Positions 22,058 to 32,517 of a stretch of 64,000 bases of DNA are shown piece after piece. Position 1 is the first letter of the stretch. Every line of letters begins with the position of its first letter. The DNA lies in assembly GCA_020186115.1 (NCBI GenBank), contig WSYJ01000135.1:124001-188000 (forward strand), written 5' to 3'. Both the position numbers and the translations under genes were made by a program. Under the pieces are notes generated by a model, which ran no database searches, was not told the DNA's origin, and saw only the letters and a program-made list of their open reading frames with translations. This stretch comes from Histomonas meleagridis (Eukaryota > Parabasalia > Tritrichomonadida > Dientamoebidae).

Positions 22058-23473
22058 ATGTCGATGCAATGGCCAGAAACACTAGATGATCTACAATTCT
22101 TTGTATCTCGAATGAATACTTTACGCCCAAAGTTTGCTGCTAAAATTCTAGCTATTTTGCATTTTACTAAAGATCATCCAGAATATATTCCAAAAGTCGG
22201 TGGAGCATGGATGAATGATGGACGACATTTTATTATTAATTCAAAAATAGTTGGAAATTTTCTTGATTTAAAAGCAAATTCAGTTAATACTAATTTTCGT
22301 GATCACGATTTTAAAATCTTCAATAGTGAAACAGATAAAATTCGTAAACAATTTCCTGAACTTGTTGACGTTCAACACTGGAAAATGAGAATGCATACCA
22401 CTGAAAATTTTTCTTCAGAAACGACACTTCAAGCCGCAAATGATTTACCGTTTGCACAAAGCATTCCTTCTCAGGCAGACTTTTCCGACAAAATCATACC
22501 CAAAGAGCTAATGACCACATTTTTAAGACCAGAAATCGATAAGGAAATTATTTATTCATTATATCAGATTTACAATTCGCTAGAACCACAAGATCAACAA
22601 GCTAATCTTGATGAGAAATGGTATTCCAATCTTCTCTTACACTTATGTCGTGTTTGGAAATCAACAATCTCCCAAACGCCTGAAACAGATTTCGTTACTG
22701 CTGTCAATTGCCTTCTTTCTCTTGACGACAGTCTTATCGAAGAATTCAAGCTCCAACTTGATACCAACCTTACTTTTTTCTTTGAGCAACGAGAAGATTG
22801 TTCACAATTATCAGATACCTTTTCCTTTGATTCTTTTGTCAAGTACTTCATTCGTTATGGGTGTACCACTGATCTTCTTCAAACCCTTAAAGAAATAACA
22901 TATTTTGATCAATCTGGTTTTGAACCATTATACTTTCCATTAACCTCATCTGACATAAAAGCAAAGTTTGTTGGATGGTTTTCTCCATATCATCGGAATG
23001 ATCATCTCATTCCTAATCCCGGCGATTGGATTTGCAACCCGTCAAATAAAATAAACGTCTTCTCGCTTCACTGCCGACAAGAAGACGATACGATAATTTC
23101 AATACACATTTATCACAATCCAACGGAAGACGATCAAAACCGTCGATACTCAGTGAATTTTAAAGATGGTGTTAAAACTAGTCCAACACTTGATATTATG
23201 TTTAGAGATATACTATCATTAAGGTACACAAACACAAGACCAAACACACACGCAGAGAACTCGCGTGGGTATGAAAAATATGCCGATGTGATTGTGAATA
23301 AAAATAAAGAAAATCAACAGACAGAACAACAACAAAATGAACATGAAGAAGATAAATTCGCATCGGGCTCACAGATAACAGATTCCCAATTTCTTCCGTT
23401 TATGCAATTTAGCGGTACACAGAACTCACAAAATGGTTTTGGGCCATTCGATAGTCAGTCAACGTTTTTCTAG
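22058..23473 (+). CDS. IBP39-like initiator-binding protein
   Basis: 471 residues. The N-terminus (about residues 15-85) has KFAAKILAILHFTKDHPEY, then KVGGAWMNDGRHFIIN and LKANSVNTNFRDHDFKIF. The spacing W-x-x-D...F-x-I-N...N-T-x-N-F-R-x-H-x-F fits the winged-helix initiator-binding domain (IBD) of Trichomonas IBP39, which binds the Inr and recruits RNA polymerase II through its C-terminal domain. A middle region of about 200 residues and a segment RRYSVNFKDGVKTSP could be the matching C-domain. The tail is Q/N/S-rich (QQTEQQQNEHEED, then SGTQNSQNGFG), like an activation region. IBD genes form a family in trichomonads, so this need not be the IBP39 orthologue. Assignment is from recalled motif pattern. 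Confidence 0.65.
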   Translation: MSMQWPETLDDLQFFVSRMNTLRPKFAAKILAILHFTKDHPEYIPKVGGAWMNDGRHFIINSKIVGNFLDLKANSVNTNFRDHDFKIFNSETDKIRKQFPELVDVQHWKMRMHTTENFSSETTLQAANDLPFAQSIPSQADFSDKIIPKELMTTFLRPEIDKEIIYSLYQIYNSLEPQDQQANLDEKWYSNLLLHLCRVWKSTISQTPETDFVTAVNCLLSLDDSLIEEFKLQLDTNLTFFFEQREDCSQLSDTFSFDSFVKYFIRYGCTTDLLQTLKEITYFDQSGFEPLYFPLTSSDIKAKFVGWFSPYHRNDHLIPNPGDWICNPSNKINVFSLHCRQEDDTIISIHIYHNPTEDDQNRRYSVNFKDGVKTSPTLDIMFRDILSLRYTNTRPNTHAENSRGYEKYADVIVNKNKENQQTEQQQNEHEEDKFASGSQITDSQFLPFMQFSGTQNSQNGFGPFDSQSTFF

Positions 23474-23979
23474 TTATGAATTTATTAAAAGTCTTTGAAA
23501 ATAATTTCTCTATGTAAAAGTTTCGACTTTAGGTATTTATATTAAATAAGTAAATTGTTTTTGATTTTGATTTGATAATATTTTTAGCACATAAATATCA
23601 TTTCATCAGTTTTATATTGAATCCGTTTAAGAGGCAGTAGTTAATCGAAATGTTCTCGACTGGTCCAAAATGACTATTTAGCTTTTTTTGCCCCGCCTCA
23701 GGGAATACGTTTGGATTAGATAAATTTGCTTTACAAAAACTGAGTAAAGACTATTTAATTATTTGGAAATGAATACCTGGGAAATACTTTAATTTCATTT
23801 GTCTGATTAAAACCGTTGTCCTGCTATTCAAATTTAGAAATGTTCAATTTCCAAACATTTTGCGTGTTTTACTTAAGTAAACAATTCATTACATTCAAAA
23901 TTACCCAAAATGTTCGATAGATCTTGTGTGCATAAACATTTTCTTATGAGAAAAATTCAAAAATATTCTACCATCCAAA
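23474..23979. other. Intergenic region, no gene seen
   Basis: This ~500-bp AT-rich gap lies between the IBP39-like stop and the 3' end of the truncated ankyrin copy. No ORF, RNA gene or repeat is evident. Confidence 0.5.
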
Positions 23980-26190
23980 TCAGTTGTATTGATATCCTTG
24001 AACATCAATTCCTTTTTGTTCAAGAAGTAATTTAACTATTTCTGTATGACCATAATAAGATGCATACATAAGTGCTGTTATAAATAATTTAAATAATTTC
24101 CAAATATTATTTTGAAATATAAAATTATTCAAATAAATTTTAAATAAAACAATTAAATATCTTTATCATTAATATAAATTCTTTCTTGTTCAAGAAGTAA
24201 TTTAACTATTTCTGTATGACCATATAAAGATGCTAAAATAAGTGCTGTTTCAAATAATATAAATAATTTCCATATATTATTTTGAAATATCAAATTATTA
24301 AAATAAATTTTAAATAAAACGAATGAATAGATGTAAAATTAATATCAATTCCTTCTTGTTCAAGAAGTAATTTAACTATTTCTATGTAACCACATCTAGA
24401 TGCTACCATAAGTGCTGTATCAAATTCTTTAAATAATTTCCAAATATTATTTTGAAATCCAGAATTATTAAAATAAATTTTATATAAAACAAATAAATAT
24501 TTTTAGCATTAATATCAATTCCTTCTTGTTCAAGAAGTAATTTAACTATTTTTATATGTCCATTTTCAGATGCAAATATAAGTGCTGTTCTAAATAATTT
24601 CCAAATATTATTTTGAAATATAAAATTATTAAAATAAATTTTAAATAAAACAGATAAATATCTTTAGCATTAATATCAATTCCTTCTTGTTCAAGAAGTA
24701 ATTTAACTATTTTTATATGTCCATTTTCAGATGCATTAATAAGTGCTGTTCTAAATAATTTAAATAATTTCCAAATATTATTTTGAAATATAAAATTATT
24801 AAAATAAATTTTAAATAAAACAAATAAATATCTTTAGCATTAATATCAATTCCTTCTTGTTCAAGAAGTAATTTAACTATTTCTATATAACCTTTTGAAG
24901 ATGCTACCATAAGTGCTGTGTTAGCATTAATTCCTATTGCTTTTTGCTTGAATAAGAACTTATACATTTCTGTAGAACTAAAATTAAAATTATTTATAAT
25001 TTGTAAATAAAATAATTAAATAAAACGTTAATTAAATTTTTGATACATTAAATTTTTGATATAAAACTATAAATAAATTAATTAAATATCATCATTACTT
25101 TTAATCAATATAAATTTATTTTTAAGAATATCTTTAAAAAGTTCTTTATTTCTTGCAATTAAAATTAAACTTAAAACATTTTTAGGGATTTTATCTATAT
25201 TATTATTTACAAAATATTTAAATAAAAATATATTTCCAGTTTTAATCGAAGTTTTGATAAGTTCCTCAAAATTTTTATTTTCTTTATCAATTAGAAATGA
25301 AAGTATTTCAAAATTATAATAAAAAACACATTCAATTAATAAATCAGTATGCATAATATTTTCTGATTTATTTTCATAGATGTATTTAAAAATATCATTT
25401 CGATGAAATATAATTGCTGCTTCATATGCACCTTCAAATGTTGAATGATTTTGTTCACATAAATGAATGATTTCTTCATTCCCACTTGCAACTGCATATT
25501 TACCTGTATTTTCTACATTAGCACCATTCATAAGTAAATATTTAAAACATTGAACTGAAGAAAAAAATGCTGCATAATCAATTAATGTAACATTTTCTTC
25601 ATTTATAAATGAACAACTTTCATAAAGTGATGGTTCAATTTTTTGATTAAAATCAAAATTTATTTGTGATGATATTTCTTGAAGTTTTTCTACTTCATCA
25701 TTTCGAATTGTTTTTGCTATTTCTTTTGGATTATGTACTTCTTTAATTAATTTCTTATGAAGTTCAAAATCATTCTTTGAAAGCTCTTTGTAATTATCTA
25801 AAATTGATTGTAGAAAATTAGATTTTATATTCTTTAATTTCGCTTTTTCTTTTATAGTGAATAAATAACAACGAGTTTATATATCTAATCTTATTTTCTT
25901 CAATTATTTTATTTTCAATTAATCTTTCGAGAATATAATTCGATTCTTGTGTTTTAAAATTAAAAAGAAAATCTGTAAAAATATTAATGATATTATCTTC
26001 TTTCGTTTCATTATTTGTATCTTTTTTTTGATTATATAATTCTTCTTCTTTCATTTTAAATAATTTTATATATTCAAAAATTAATTGAATATTTTCATTT
26101 CCCATTAAAAAATACGAATAAAGTAATTGACAAATTATAAGCTTAAATGAATATGGATATTGATGGGTTTTAATAAATAATGTTGATTCT
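23980..26190 (-). pseudogene. 5'-truncated duplicate of the first ankyrin/DUF3447 locus
   Basis: Minus-strand sequence nearly identical to 12.0-13.2 kb over about 1.2 kb (blocks NYKELSKNDFEL, VHNPKEIAKTIRND, LCEQNHSTFEGAYE, IPKNVLSLILIARN), then six ankyrin modules and a TGA at 23980-23982 after GIDVQGYQYN. Identity with the first locus stops abruptly at about 26190 in GTTGATTC, so the first ~40 codons and the promoter are missing. A 1-bp insertion near 25833 (TATTCTTTAA versus TATTTTTAA) shifts the frame between KSEIKEYKI and the rest. Downstream the frame is open from there through the DUF3447 region to 25082. Later modules are more diverged than those of the big array and separated by the same kind of spacer. 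Probably a non-functional partial duplication. Confidence 0.8.
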
Positions 26191-26548
26191 TTGAATTTTT
26201 CTCCTCAACTTTGTATACAAATGACTTACCTTGAAAGAACCATTATTAACAGCAATAATATTTCTTAGGTTGGCAACCTTATGATTTTACGATTGATTTG
26301 ATATCCATTGAGCAAACGTTCGTTTTTTAAAATTAACGTACAATTTCCGACCGTTTATTTATTCGGTGTTACCTTTTTTTGAGACATTGGGTGCTTGTGC
26401 TTTTGTATTTTTGTATTTTTAGAAATTGTGTGTGTTATTTTGGTTAGATATCGTCCAAATTTGGGTGTGAGATTCCTCATATGGCTCACGATTTGGTCTG
26501 TGACCGTTTAATTTCTGACGAATTTTTTAAAATAGCAATCGGGAGAAC
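26191..26548. promoter_or_regulatory. Upstream region of the intact ankyrin gene with two GACCGTTTA boxes
   Basis: Non-coding gap between the duplication breakpoint and the ATG at 26549. GACCGTTTATTTATTCGG is at about 26349-26366 and GACCGTTTAATTTC at 26502-26515, the second ~40 bp before the ATG. Both match the recurring Myb-like motif. Confidence 0.45.
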
Positions 26549-29300
26549 ATGCAAAAACGCGAAACAAATTCAAGTAAAAAAGAAAAAATATTTCCCCAAA
26601 ACAAAGGACTAGAATTGTTCTCTGAGCTTGAACAAATCATAATGAATCTAACAGAAGAAAATATAAATTTTTCAGCTATCCATACAACAAAATTATTTGA
26701 TTTTTCTTTACCATATTCATTTAATCTTGTTATAAGTCAATTAATTTATTATGCATTTTTATCACAAAGAAATAAGTGTACTACGTATTTTAAATTTTTT
26801 GAAATTATTCAAAAGAAAGAAGAGGAAAAAATTGGTTCTAAATACAATATTATTGAAATATTTCTGAATTATATCATAAAAAATAATTCTCAAGAAGCTC
26901 TATATCTAATTGAGCAAATGATTAGACAAAATTTAATTGATGCAAATATTACAAAGATAATTCCTTCAAAATATTTTGCTCATTACAAAACTACAACTGA
27001 AAACAAAGAATGGATTAATGATCGATTTTTTTCTACTTTTATAAAAAATTTTGAAGAATTATCAAAGAATGATTGGGAGCTTCATCAGCAATATGTTAAA
27101 GAAGGACATAATCCAAATGAAATTGCAAAAATAATTCGAAATGATGAAATAGAAAAACTTCAAGAAATATCATCACAAATAAATTTTGATTTTAATCAAA
27201 AAATTGAACCATCACTTTATGAAAGTTGTTCATTTATAAATGAAGAAAATGTTACATTAATTGATTATGCAGCATTTTTTTCTTCAGTTCAATGTTTTAA
27301 ATATTTACTTATGAATGGTGCTAATGTAGAAAACACAGGTAAATATGCAGTTGCAGGTGGAAATGAAGAAATTATTCATTTATGTGAACAATGTTGTTCA
27401 TCATTTAAAGGGTCTTATGAAATTGCGATTGAATTTCATCGAAATGATATTTTTCGTTATCTTTATGAAAATAAAATGGATAATTTGTATGAGGTACATG
27501 ATACAGAACCTCATAGAGATTTTCTGAAATATGAAGATTTAATAAAATTTTGTGTTATAAGTGGAAATTATGAAATCCTATCATTTTTAGAAGGAGAAGG
27601 AACAAAAATCAATGAATCTATTATCAATGAATCAGCAAAAATTGGTAATGTATATCTACTCATTCATTTTCTTCATAATAATAAGAAAATACCAAAAAAT
27701 ATTTTAAGTTATACTATTGAATCAGAGAATGTTGAAGTTGTGGAATATATCATTCTTAAACATAGAAAAGAAATCAATTTTAATTCTGTAAATATTTTTT
27801 GTAAAATTTCAATGTTTTCATATCATATTTAATAATGAATTATTAAGTTATTTAAAACACCTTTGTTATATGTTGCTGAAAAAGGTTACACTGAAATAGT
27901 TAAATTACTTCTTGAACAAGAAGGGATCGATATTAATGCTAAAGACATTTATTGGTTTTATTTAGAATTTATTTTAATAATTTTGGGATATTTCAAAATA
28001 ATATTTGGAAATTATTTAAATTATTTAGAACAGCACTTATATTAGCATCTGAAAAAGGTCATACAGAAATAGTTAAATTACTTCTTGAACAAGAAGGAAT
28101 TGATATTAATGCTAAAGGTATTTATTTGTTTTATTTAATATTTATTTTAATAATTTTCTATTTCAAAATAATATTTGGAAATTATTTATATTATTTGAAA
28201 CAGCACTTATAAATGCATCTAGATATGGTTACATAGAAATAGTTAAATTACTTCTTGAACAAGAAGGGATCGATATTAATGCTAAAGATATTTATTTGTT
28301 TTATTTGAAATTTATTTTAATAATTTTGGTATGTTTCAAAATAATATTTGGAAATTACAAAAAATATTTAAAACAGCACTTATTTTAACATCTAGAGATG
28401 GTAATTTAAAAGTAGTTAAATTACTTTTGGAACATAAAATAATTGATTTAAATGTTAAAGATGATATTTATTTACTATAATCGATATTATATAATGTAAC
28501 TTTGGTTTTTAAGCCAAAATTTGAAATTTTACTGTATAATTTGAAACACCATTAATTTGGGCCTCAAAATATGGACATAAAGAAATAGTTAAAATACTTC
28601 TCGAAAAAGAAGGAACTAATATTAATGCCAAAAATTTTTATGTATTTTATTTAAGGTTTAAACTAATTAAAATGGATTTCTTAATGATGTTTGGAAAATA
28701 TTCATATTGTTTCAAACAGCACTTATAAAGGCATCTTCAAGTGGATACACTGAAATAGCCAAATTACTTTTAGGAAAAAAAGGAATTGATGTTAATGTTC
28801 AAGACATTGTTTTTATGTTTTGTTTAGAATTTATTTATACAATTTGATATTTTAAGTGTGTATTTGGGTTTTATTTAAAATACTTGAAACACCAATTGTG
28901 TTTGCAGCTAAAAATGGTCACACAGAAATAGTTAAATTACTTCTTGAACAAGAAGGAATTGATATTAATGCTAAAGATAAATTTTTGTTAATTTATTTGA
29001 TAATTATTTTAACGATTTGATATTTTAAAATAATATTTGGAATTTACTTAAAATATTTTGTACAGCACTCATGAAAGCATCGAGAAATGGTTATGCTGAA
29101 ATAGTTAAATTACTTCTTGAACAAAAAGGTATTAATATTAAAGCTAAAACTATTCACTAAATTTATTTAAAATTCAATTAAATGATATAATATTTCAAAA
29201 CAATATTTGGAAATTATTGAAATTATTTGAAACAGCACTTGATTTAGCATCTTCAAAAGGTAATCAAAAAATTGTTGCGTTATTTCATGAATTTTTTTAA
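26549..29300 (+). CDS. DUF3447/ankyrin protein with spacer-interrupted modules
   Basis: The first 427 codons (26549-27832) are an uninterrupted N-terminal domain. It starts MQKRETNSSKK and has a DUF3447-type helical region (FEELSKNDWELHQQYV, NPNEIAKIIRNDEIEKLQEI, LIDYAAFFSSVQCFKYLL, YAVAGGNEEIIHLCEQ). Then come nine ankyrin modules of ~30 codons. I read each of them and found no internal stop or frameshift; the last closes with HEFF and TAA at 29298-29300. Between modules lie spacers of 63, 83, 80, 83, 83, 80, 83, 83 and 80 nt, several with stops in every usable frame. Intact modules plus a proper start and stop argue that the gene works and that the spacers are removed or bypassed. Without that, translation ends at 27832. 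Molecular partner unknown. Confidence 0.7.
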
Positions 29301-29352
29301 AAAATTTACTGTCAATAAAAACATTATTGAATAAAATCGTATTTCCATGGCG

Positions 29353-29361
29353 AAAACGGTC
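29353..29361 (+). promoter_or_regulatory. Orphan AAAACGGTC box
   Basis: This motif has no gene start nearby. It is preceded by ATCGTATTTCCAT at 29336-29348. The same 13-mer followed by an AACGGTCG box occurs at 42026-42056. The pair may be leftover promoter or 3' sequence of ankyrin-gene copies. Confidence 0.3.
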
Positions 29362-29457
29362 GCAAGAAGGTTTTTTTCCAGAAAAAACGAATCCTAACAT
29401 CTAACTAAATGTGATTTATAGGTAAATTTTAGTCTAAAATATTATATTATAACAATT

Positions 29458-29542
29458 AAAATTTATATCAATTCCTTTTTATTGAAGAAGTGATTTAACT
29501 ATTTCTGTGTGCCATTATAAGATGCTCTAATAAGTGCTGTAT
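29458..29542 (-). pseudogene. Single ankyrin-module relic
   Basis: On the minus strand it reads TALIRASYN, then a 1-nt loss before the usual TEIVKSLL...GIDIN block, so the module is frameshifted. It is directly joined to the alpha-actinin fragment at about 29543, with no spacer. Confidence 0.65.
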
Positions 29543-30010
29543 TTGTTCATCGTTGGTTATTGGGCTATTTTGATGGATAGCTCTGAATGCCTCCTTTGTT
29601 GCGTCTGCCTGAAAGAATCTGTTGAGCATGTACTTGACGTAGTTATCGAAGTCCAGTGTACTTCTTGATGATTTCCTTGCATTCATCTTCGGTAGAAATC
29701 TCACCGAGTGATGTAAGGCACGAGTTAAGTTCGTATGGCTCGAGCGTCTTGCTCTTGTCCTTGTCGAAGAAGTAGAATGTTTTAAGGAATTCGTTAAGTT
29801 GTTCTTCAGAGATTTCGATACCTTTAGCATCTGCAATTGCTTTGTCTGCTTCTTGGATTAATGTCTTAATATGTGATAATGTGTTGCCGAATAATTGTGA
29901 GATAGCTGATGGTGAGTTCTCGACTTCAAATTCGAGTGAATCCTTTTCAAGTTCTTCGTATGATGGAAGGATTTCTTCGACTTTGTCCTTTTGCTTCTGG
30001 AAGCGACTAA
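29543..30010 (-). pseudogene. Alpha-actinin C-terminal fragment (EF-hand region), truncated and frameshifted
   Basis: From about 30010 the minus strand reads SRFQKQKDKVEEILPSYEE, then LIQEADKAIADAKGIEISEE, FLKTFYFFDKDKSKTLEP, YELNSCLTSLGEIST and ECKEIIKKYTG. A shift occurs near 29650, and LDFDNYVKYMLNRFFQAD continues in the next frame. The FDKDKSKTLEPYEL loop is an EF-hand; order and wording fit the end of the last spectrin repeat plus calmodulin-like domain of alpha-actinin, an actin cross-linker abundant in trichomonads. The actin-binding domain and most spectrin repeats are absent. Codons such as CTC, GAC, AAG and TTC are commoner than in neighbouring genes, as in highly expressed genes. 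The right end stops at an AATTAATTAATT stretch and the left end joins an ankyrin module. A displaced, dead fragment. Confidence 0.75.
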
Positions 30011-30094
30011 TTAATTAATTCTTTTCTTTAAGCACTTATCTGTATAATTCATTTAAATCAAAAAATAACTCAAAAAGATAATTGATTGCGTTGT

Positions 30095-32131
30095 TTATGT
30101 AAATGCTATGAATACGCAAACTGCTTTTCCGTTCTCTCTCTTTGCGCACAGTGGATAAGCACCGTCTCCATAACCACTGAATGTAATAGCGCCTCCAGGA
30201 ACCACTCTCATTAGTGGTGCGTCTCTATCTTCAAGTAAAGATGTGTATAAAATGGAAAACTCTTGTTTGATTTTTTGATCTTCCTGATTTGCCATAAAAA
30301 ATCCATCTCTTACCACATATTTTCCGAACCTATTCAATGCCTCCTTATCTTCAGCCATTACAACGTCATTAGTATTAAAGAAATGTGACTGTGTAATTAG
30401 CATTGACATTGCAATATCACTACCAACCAATCCGGACACTTCAAATCCAGGCATATCATCCACAGGCGTTATCTTGTTTCTCTCAATATTCTCATGATTT
30501 CCAACAACTTTCTTATATAAGTTTTCATCTGGGATTTCCTTGAGCACTTTTTTGTAATCCTTATGAACTAATATGAGTGAATTCACAACCGAATCTCTGT
30601 ATTGAATTTTTGCCACCCATTTACCCCCTAAACAATTCAGTACTTTAGGCGACTTTTCTTCAGTGGCCCATAAGTCGCCAGGGTCGATTCCAAATATTGT
30701 TTCACCATCAACCACGTCAACCTCATTATAATCCCTTGGAATTTCTTTCTTCCATTTCGTCACGGGGATTTCATCAACATTTTTACGTTTATCTTTATCA
30801 ATAGCTTCAACAATTCCAAGCCATAAAAGCTCATCTTTTCGAAGACAAGAACCGCTATGATGTGATGAAGATAACCTCAAACTTGATAAGTCTGACATGT
30901 TATCTGGCAGATTTATCATTGCTGCATGGATAACATTATTCTCATTAGTGGTGACGAACCTTGTGTTTTGGGACTTATAAAAGATCGGGGCTCCAATTTT
31001 GGTTAATATTTCGATCTCATCAACTTCTTTGTAATCCTTTGATTTAAATTCTTTTGGTACTTTTCCAAACCCTTTTACGACTTTATAATTACAATACGGC
31101 TTTGCTGGGAGATACATATCGTATTTATTTTCTTCTTTTTTCATATCAAATGCTTCTGGATATTTCGGAATATATTGAACATAATTAAGTTCTAATGGTG
31201 GTTTGTATTTATATTGATTACTAAGTTCAAATTGGATGTCATTAACGTTAATAATTTTCCCAAGTTTATAATTATATCCCGAAATAACATGATAATGTTG
31301 ATGTTGTTCAACAATGGCTTCTTTAAATACAATTGCAATGCGATCATTGCTAATGATTGAGATACAATACACTTCGGATTTAATGGCAATGTTAGTAATT
31401 CCATGAAATAGCTCATGCGTATTCGGATTATAAAGCGTAAACTCAAGATCGGCATCGGAGTTATGCGGAAACATCATATTGGATGGCCTGTTAATGGAAA
31501 GAAGACCTTTTGTTGGTAATGAAATTGTTGTGAATCCAAAATATTCTGCTGACTCATCAATATGTTGAATAATCAGTTCGTCTGACTTAGGAACGAAAAG
31601 GAAAAGATGGTGGTCATTAGTAATATAGTATTTACCATCAAATTGTTGAGGAATAATAATTGGAATATTTTCATTGTCATGATTACGAGAAGAGAATTTG
31701 GAATTACAGTATATGCGTTCAGGTGGAATTGGTTTGCCACTGGATGACATGGCTGTGAGATTGATCGGCTTGATTTCGGTTTCGGTTATTAATAAAGTTT
31801 GATGTGATTTGGATAAAATGTAATAATTGCCTTCGAAGTTGATGAGGGATAAATCGTAATTACTATCAACGTTCTCTTGAAATGTGGATAATATTGTATC
31901 AGTATCACGATATAAAAGAAATGCATTAACTCCGTTACAACGAATCCAAAGAAGGTTTAGGTCTTGAGATAATTGAATTTGCAAATTAGAATATGATTGT
32001 TGAAGAAAATCATACTTGGAAAGTAATGGGGACTGTTGAGCATCGAAGAAAGCAACATTTTTGCTTTTGATGAATTGTACGTCTTCACCATTTTCAATGA
32101 TTTCGCCAAATGGAGTTGCGTATTTCTGCAT
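30095..32131 (-). CDS. DUF4241-like C-terminal domain protein with long N-terminal region
   Basis: 678 residues if started at the Met at 32131 (MQKYATPFGEI). An upstream Met exists at 32158, but an initiator-like TCACTTTT lies only 5 nt before the 32131 ATG, which favours the shorter form. The C-terminal ~170 residues contain GGKWVAKIQYRDSVVNSLIL and finish with PGGAITFSGYGDGAYPL and a short beta strand (KAVCVFIAF). The GDGAYP...VFIAF ending is the pattern of DUF4241 proteins, whose function is not known. The N-terminal two thirds look beta-rich, perhaps a degenerate propeller, without a motif I recognise. No signal peptide or membrane helix is seen. Confidence 0.6.
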   Translation of the reverse strand: MQKYATPFGEIIENGEDVQFIKSKNVAFFDAQQSPLLSKYDFLQQSYSNLQIQLSQDLNLLWIRCNGVNAFLLYRDTDTILSTFQENVDSNYDLSLINFEGNYYILSKSHQTLLITETEIKPINLTAMSSSGKPIPPERIYCNSKFSSRNHDNENIPIIIPQQFDGKYYITNDHHLFLFVPKSDELIIQHIDESAEYFGFTTISLPTKGLLSINRPSNMMFPHNSDADLEFTLYNPNTHELFHGITNIAIKSEVYCISIISNDRIAIVFKEAIVEQHQHYHVISGYNYKLGKIINVNDIQFELSNQYKYKPPLELNYVQYIPKYPEAFDMKKEENKYDMYLPAKPYCNYKVVKGFGKVPKEFKSKDYKEVDEIEILTKIGAPIFYKSQNTRFVTTNENNVIHAAMINLPDNMSDLSSLRLSSSHHSGSCLRKDELLWLGIVEAIDKDKRKNVDEIPVTKWKKEIPRDYNEVDVVDGETIFGIDPGDLWATEEKSPKVLNCLGGKWVAKIQYRDSVVNSLILVHKDYKKVLKEIPDENLYKKVVGNHENIERNKITPVDDMPGFEVSGLVGSDIAMSMLITQSHFFNTNDVVMAEDKEALNRFGKYVVRDGFFMANQEDQKIKQEFSILYTSLLEDRDAPLMRVVPGGAITFSGYGDGAYPLCAKRENGKAVCVFIAFT

Positions 32132-32136
32132 TTGGA

Positions 32137-32170
32137 AAAGTGAAGTCAGCAAATACAAATTTAAACGGCT
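32137..32170 (-). promoter_or_regulatory. Myb-like box and initiator of the DUF4241-like gene
   Basis: On the minus strand AGCCGTTTAAA (around 32170-32160) is followed by TTCACTTTTCC with TCACTTTT at 32144-32137. The ATG is at 32131. This is the clearest box-Inr-ATG arrangement in the window and decides the start choice. Confidence 0.6.
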
Positions 32171-32517
32171 GTGAACTCACTTTTGAACGCAATCAGCTGA
32201 CCAGATATCAATTCAAAAATTTACCATCAACGATTTGTACAGTTAAACCCTCTCTATATTTATCATTATTTTAGAAATGTATAAAAGCTTTTGGTAATTG
32301 TCTGGGTGGATAAGAAAGCAGAACTTAAAATATATGGAATAATTATTATTAATTATTAATTTTTATCAAGATCAAAAACTTTGTTAGCTTGAGTGCTAGG
32401 CTACATTGGCCTTTTGAAATTGGTTGATATTTATTCTATTTTGAATTCTATTTTGACAAATATGTGGATTTGTTCCAAATTATGAAATGTCATGTGAAAT
32501 AGATATTAGACCAATAA
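32171..32517. other. Divergent intergenic region, DUF4241-like / poly(A) polymerase
   Basis: Holds a second TCACTTTT on the plus strand at 32178-32185, ~330 bp before the poly(A) polymerase ATG. No ORF is seen. Confidence 0.4.

Noticed and set aside
26549-29300. Programmed -1 frameshift through the spacers
   Set aside because: T TTA AAA type slippery sites occur only in some units, and many spacers have stops in both the incoming and outgoing frames, so a single shift would not give a continuous protein.
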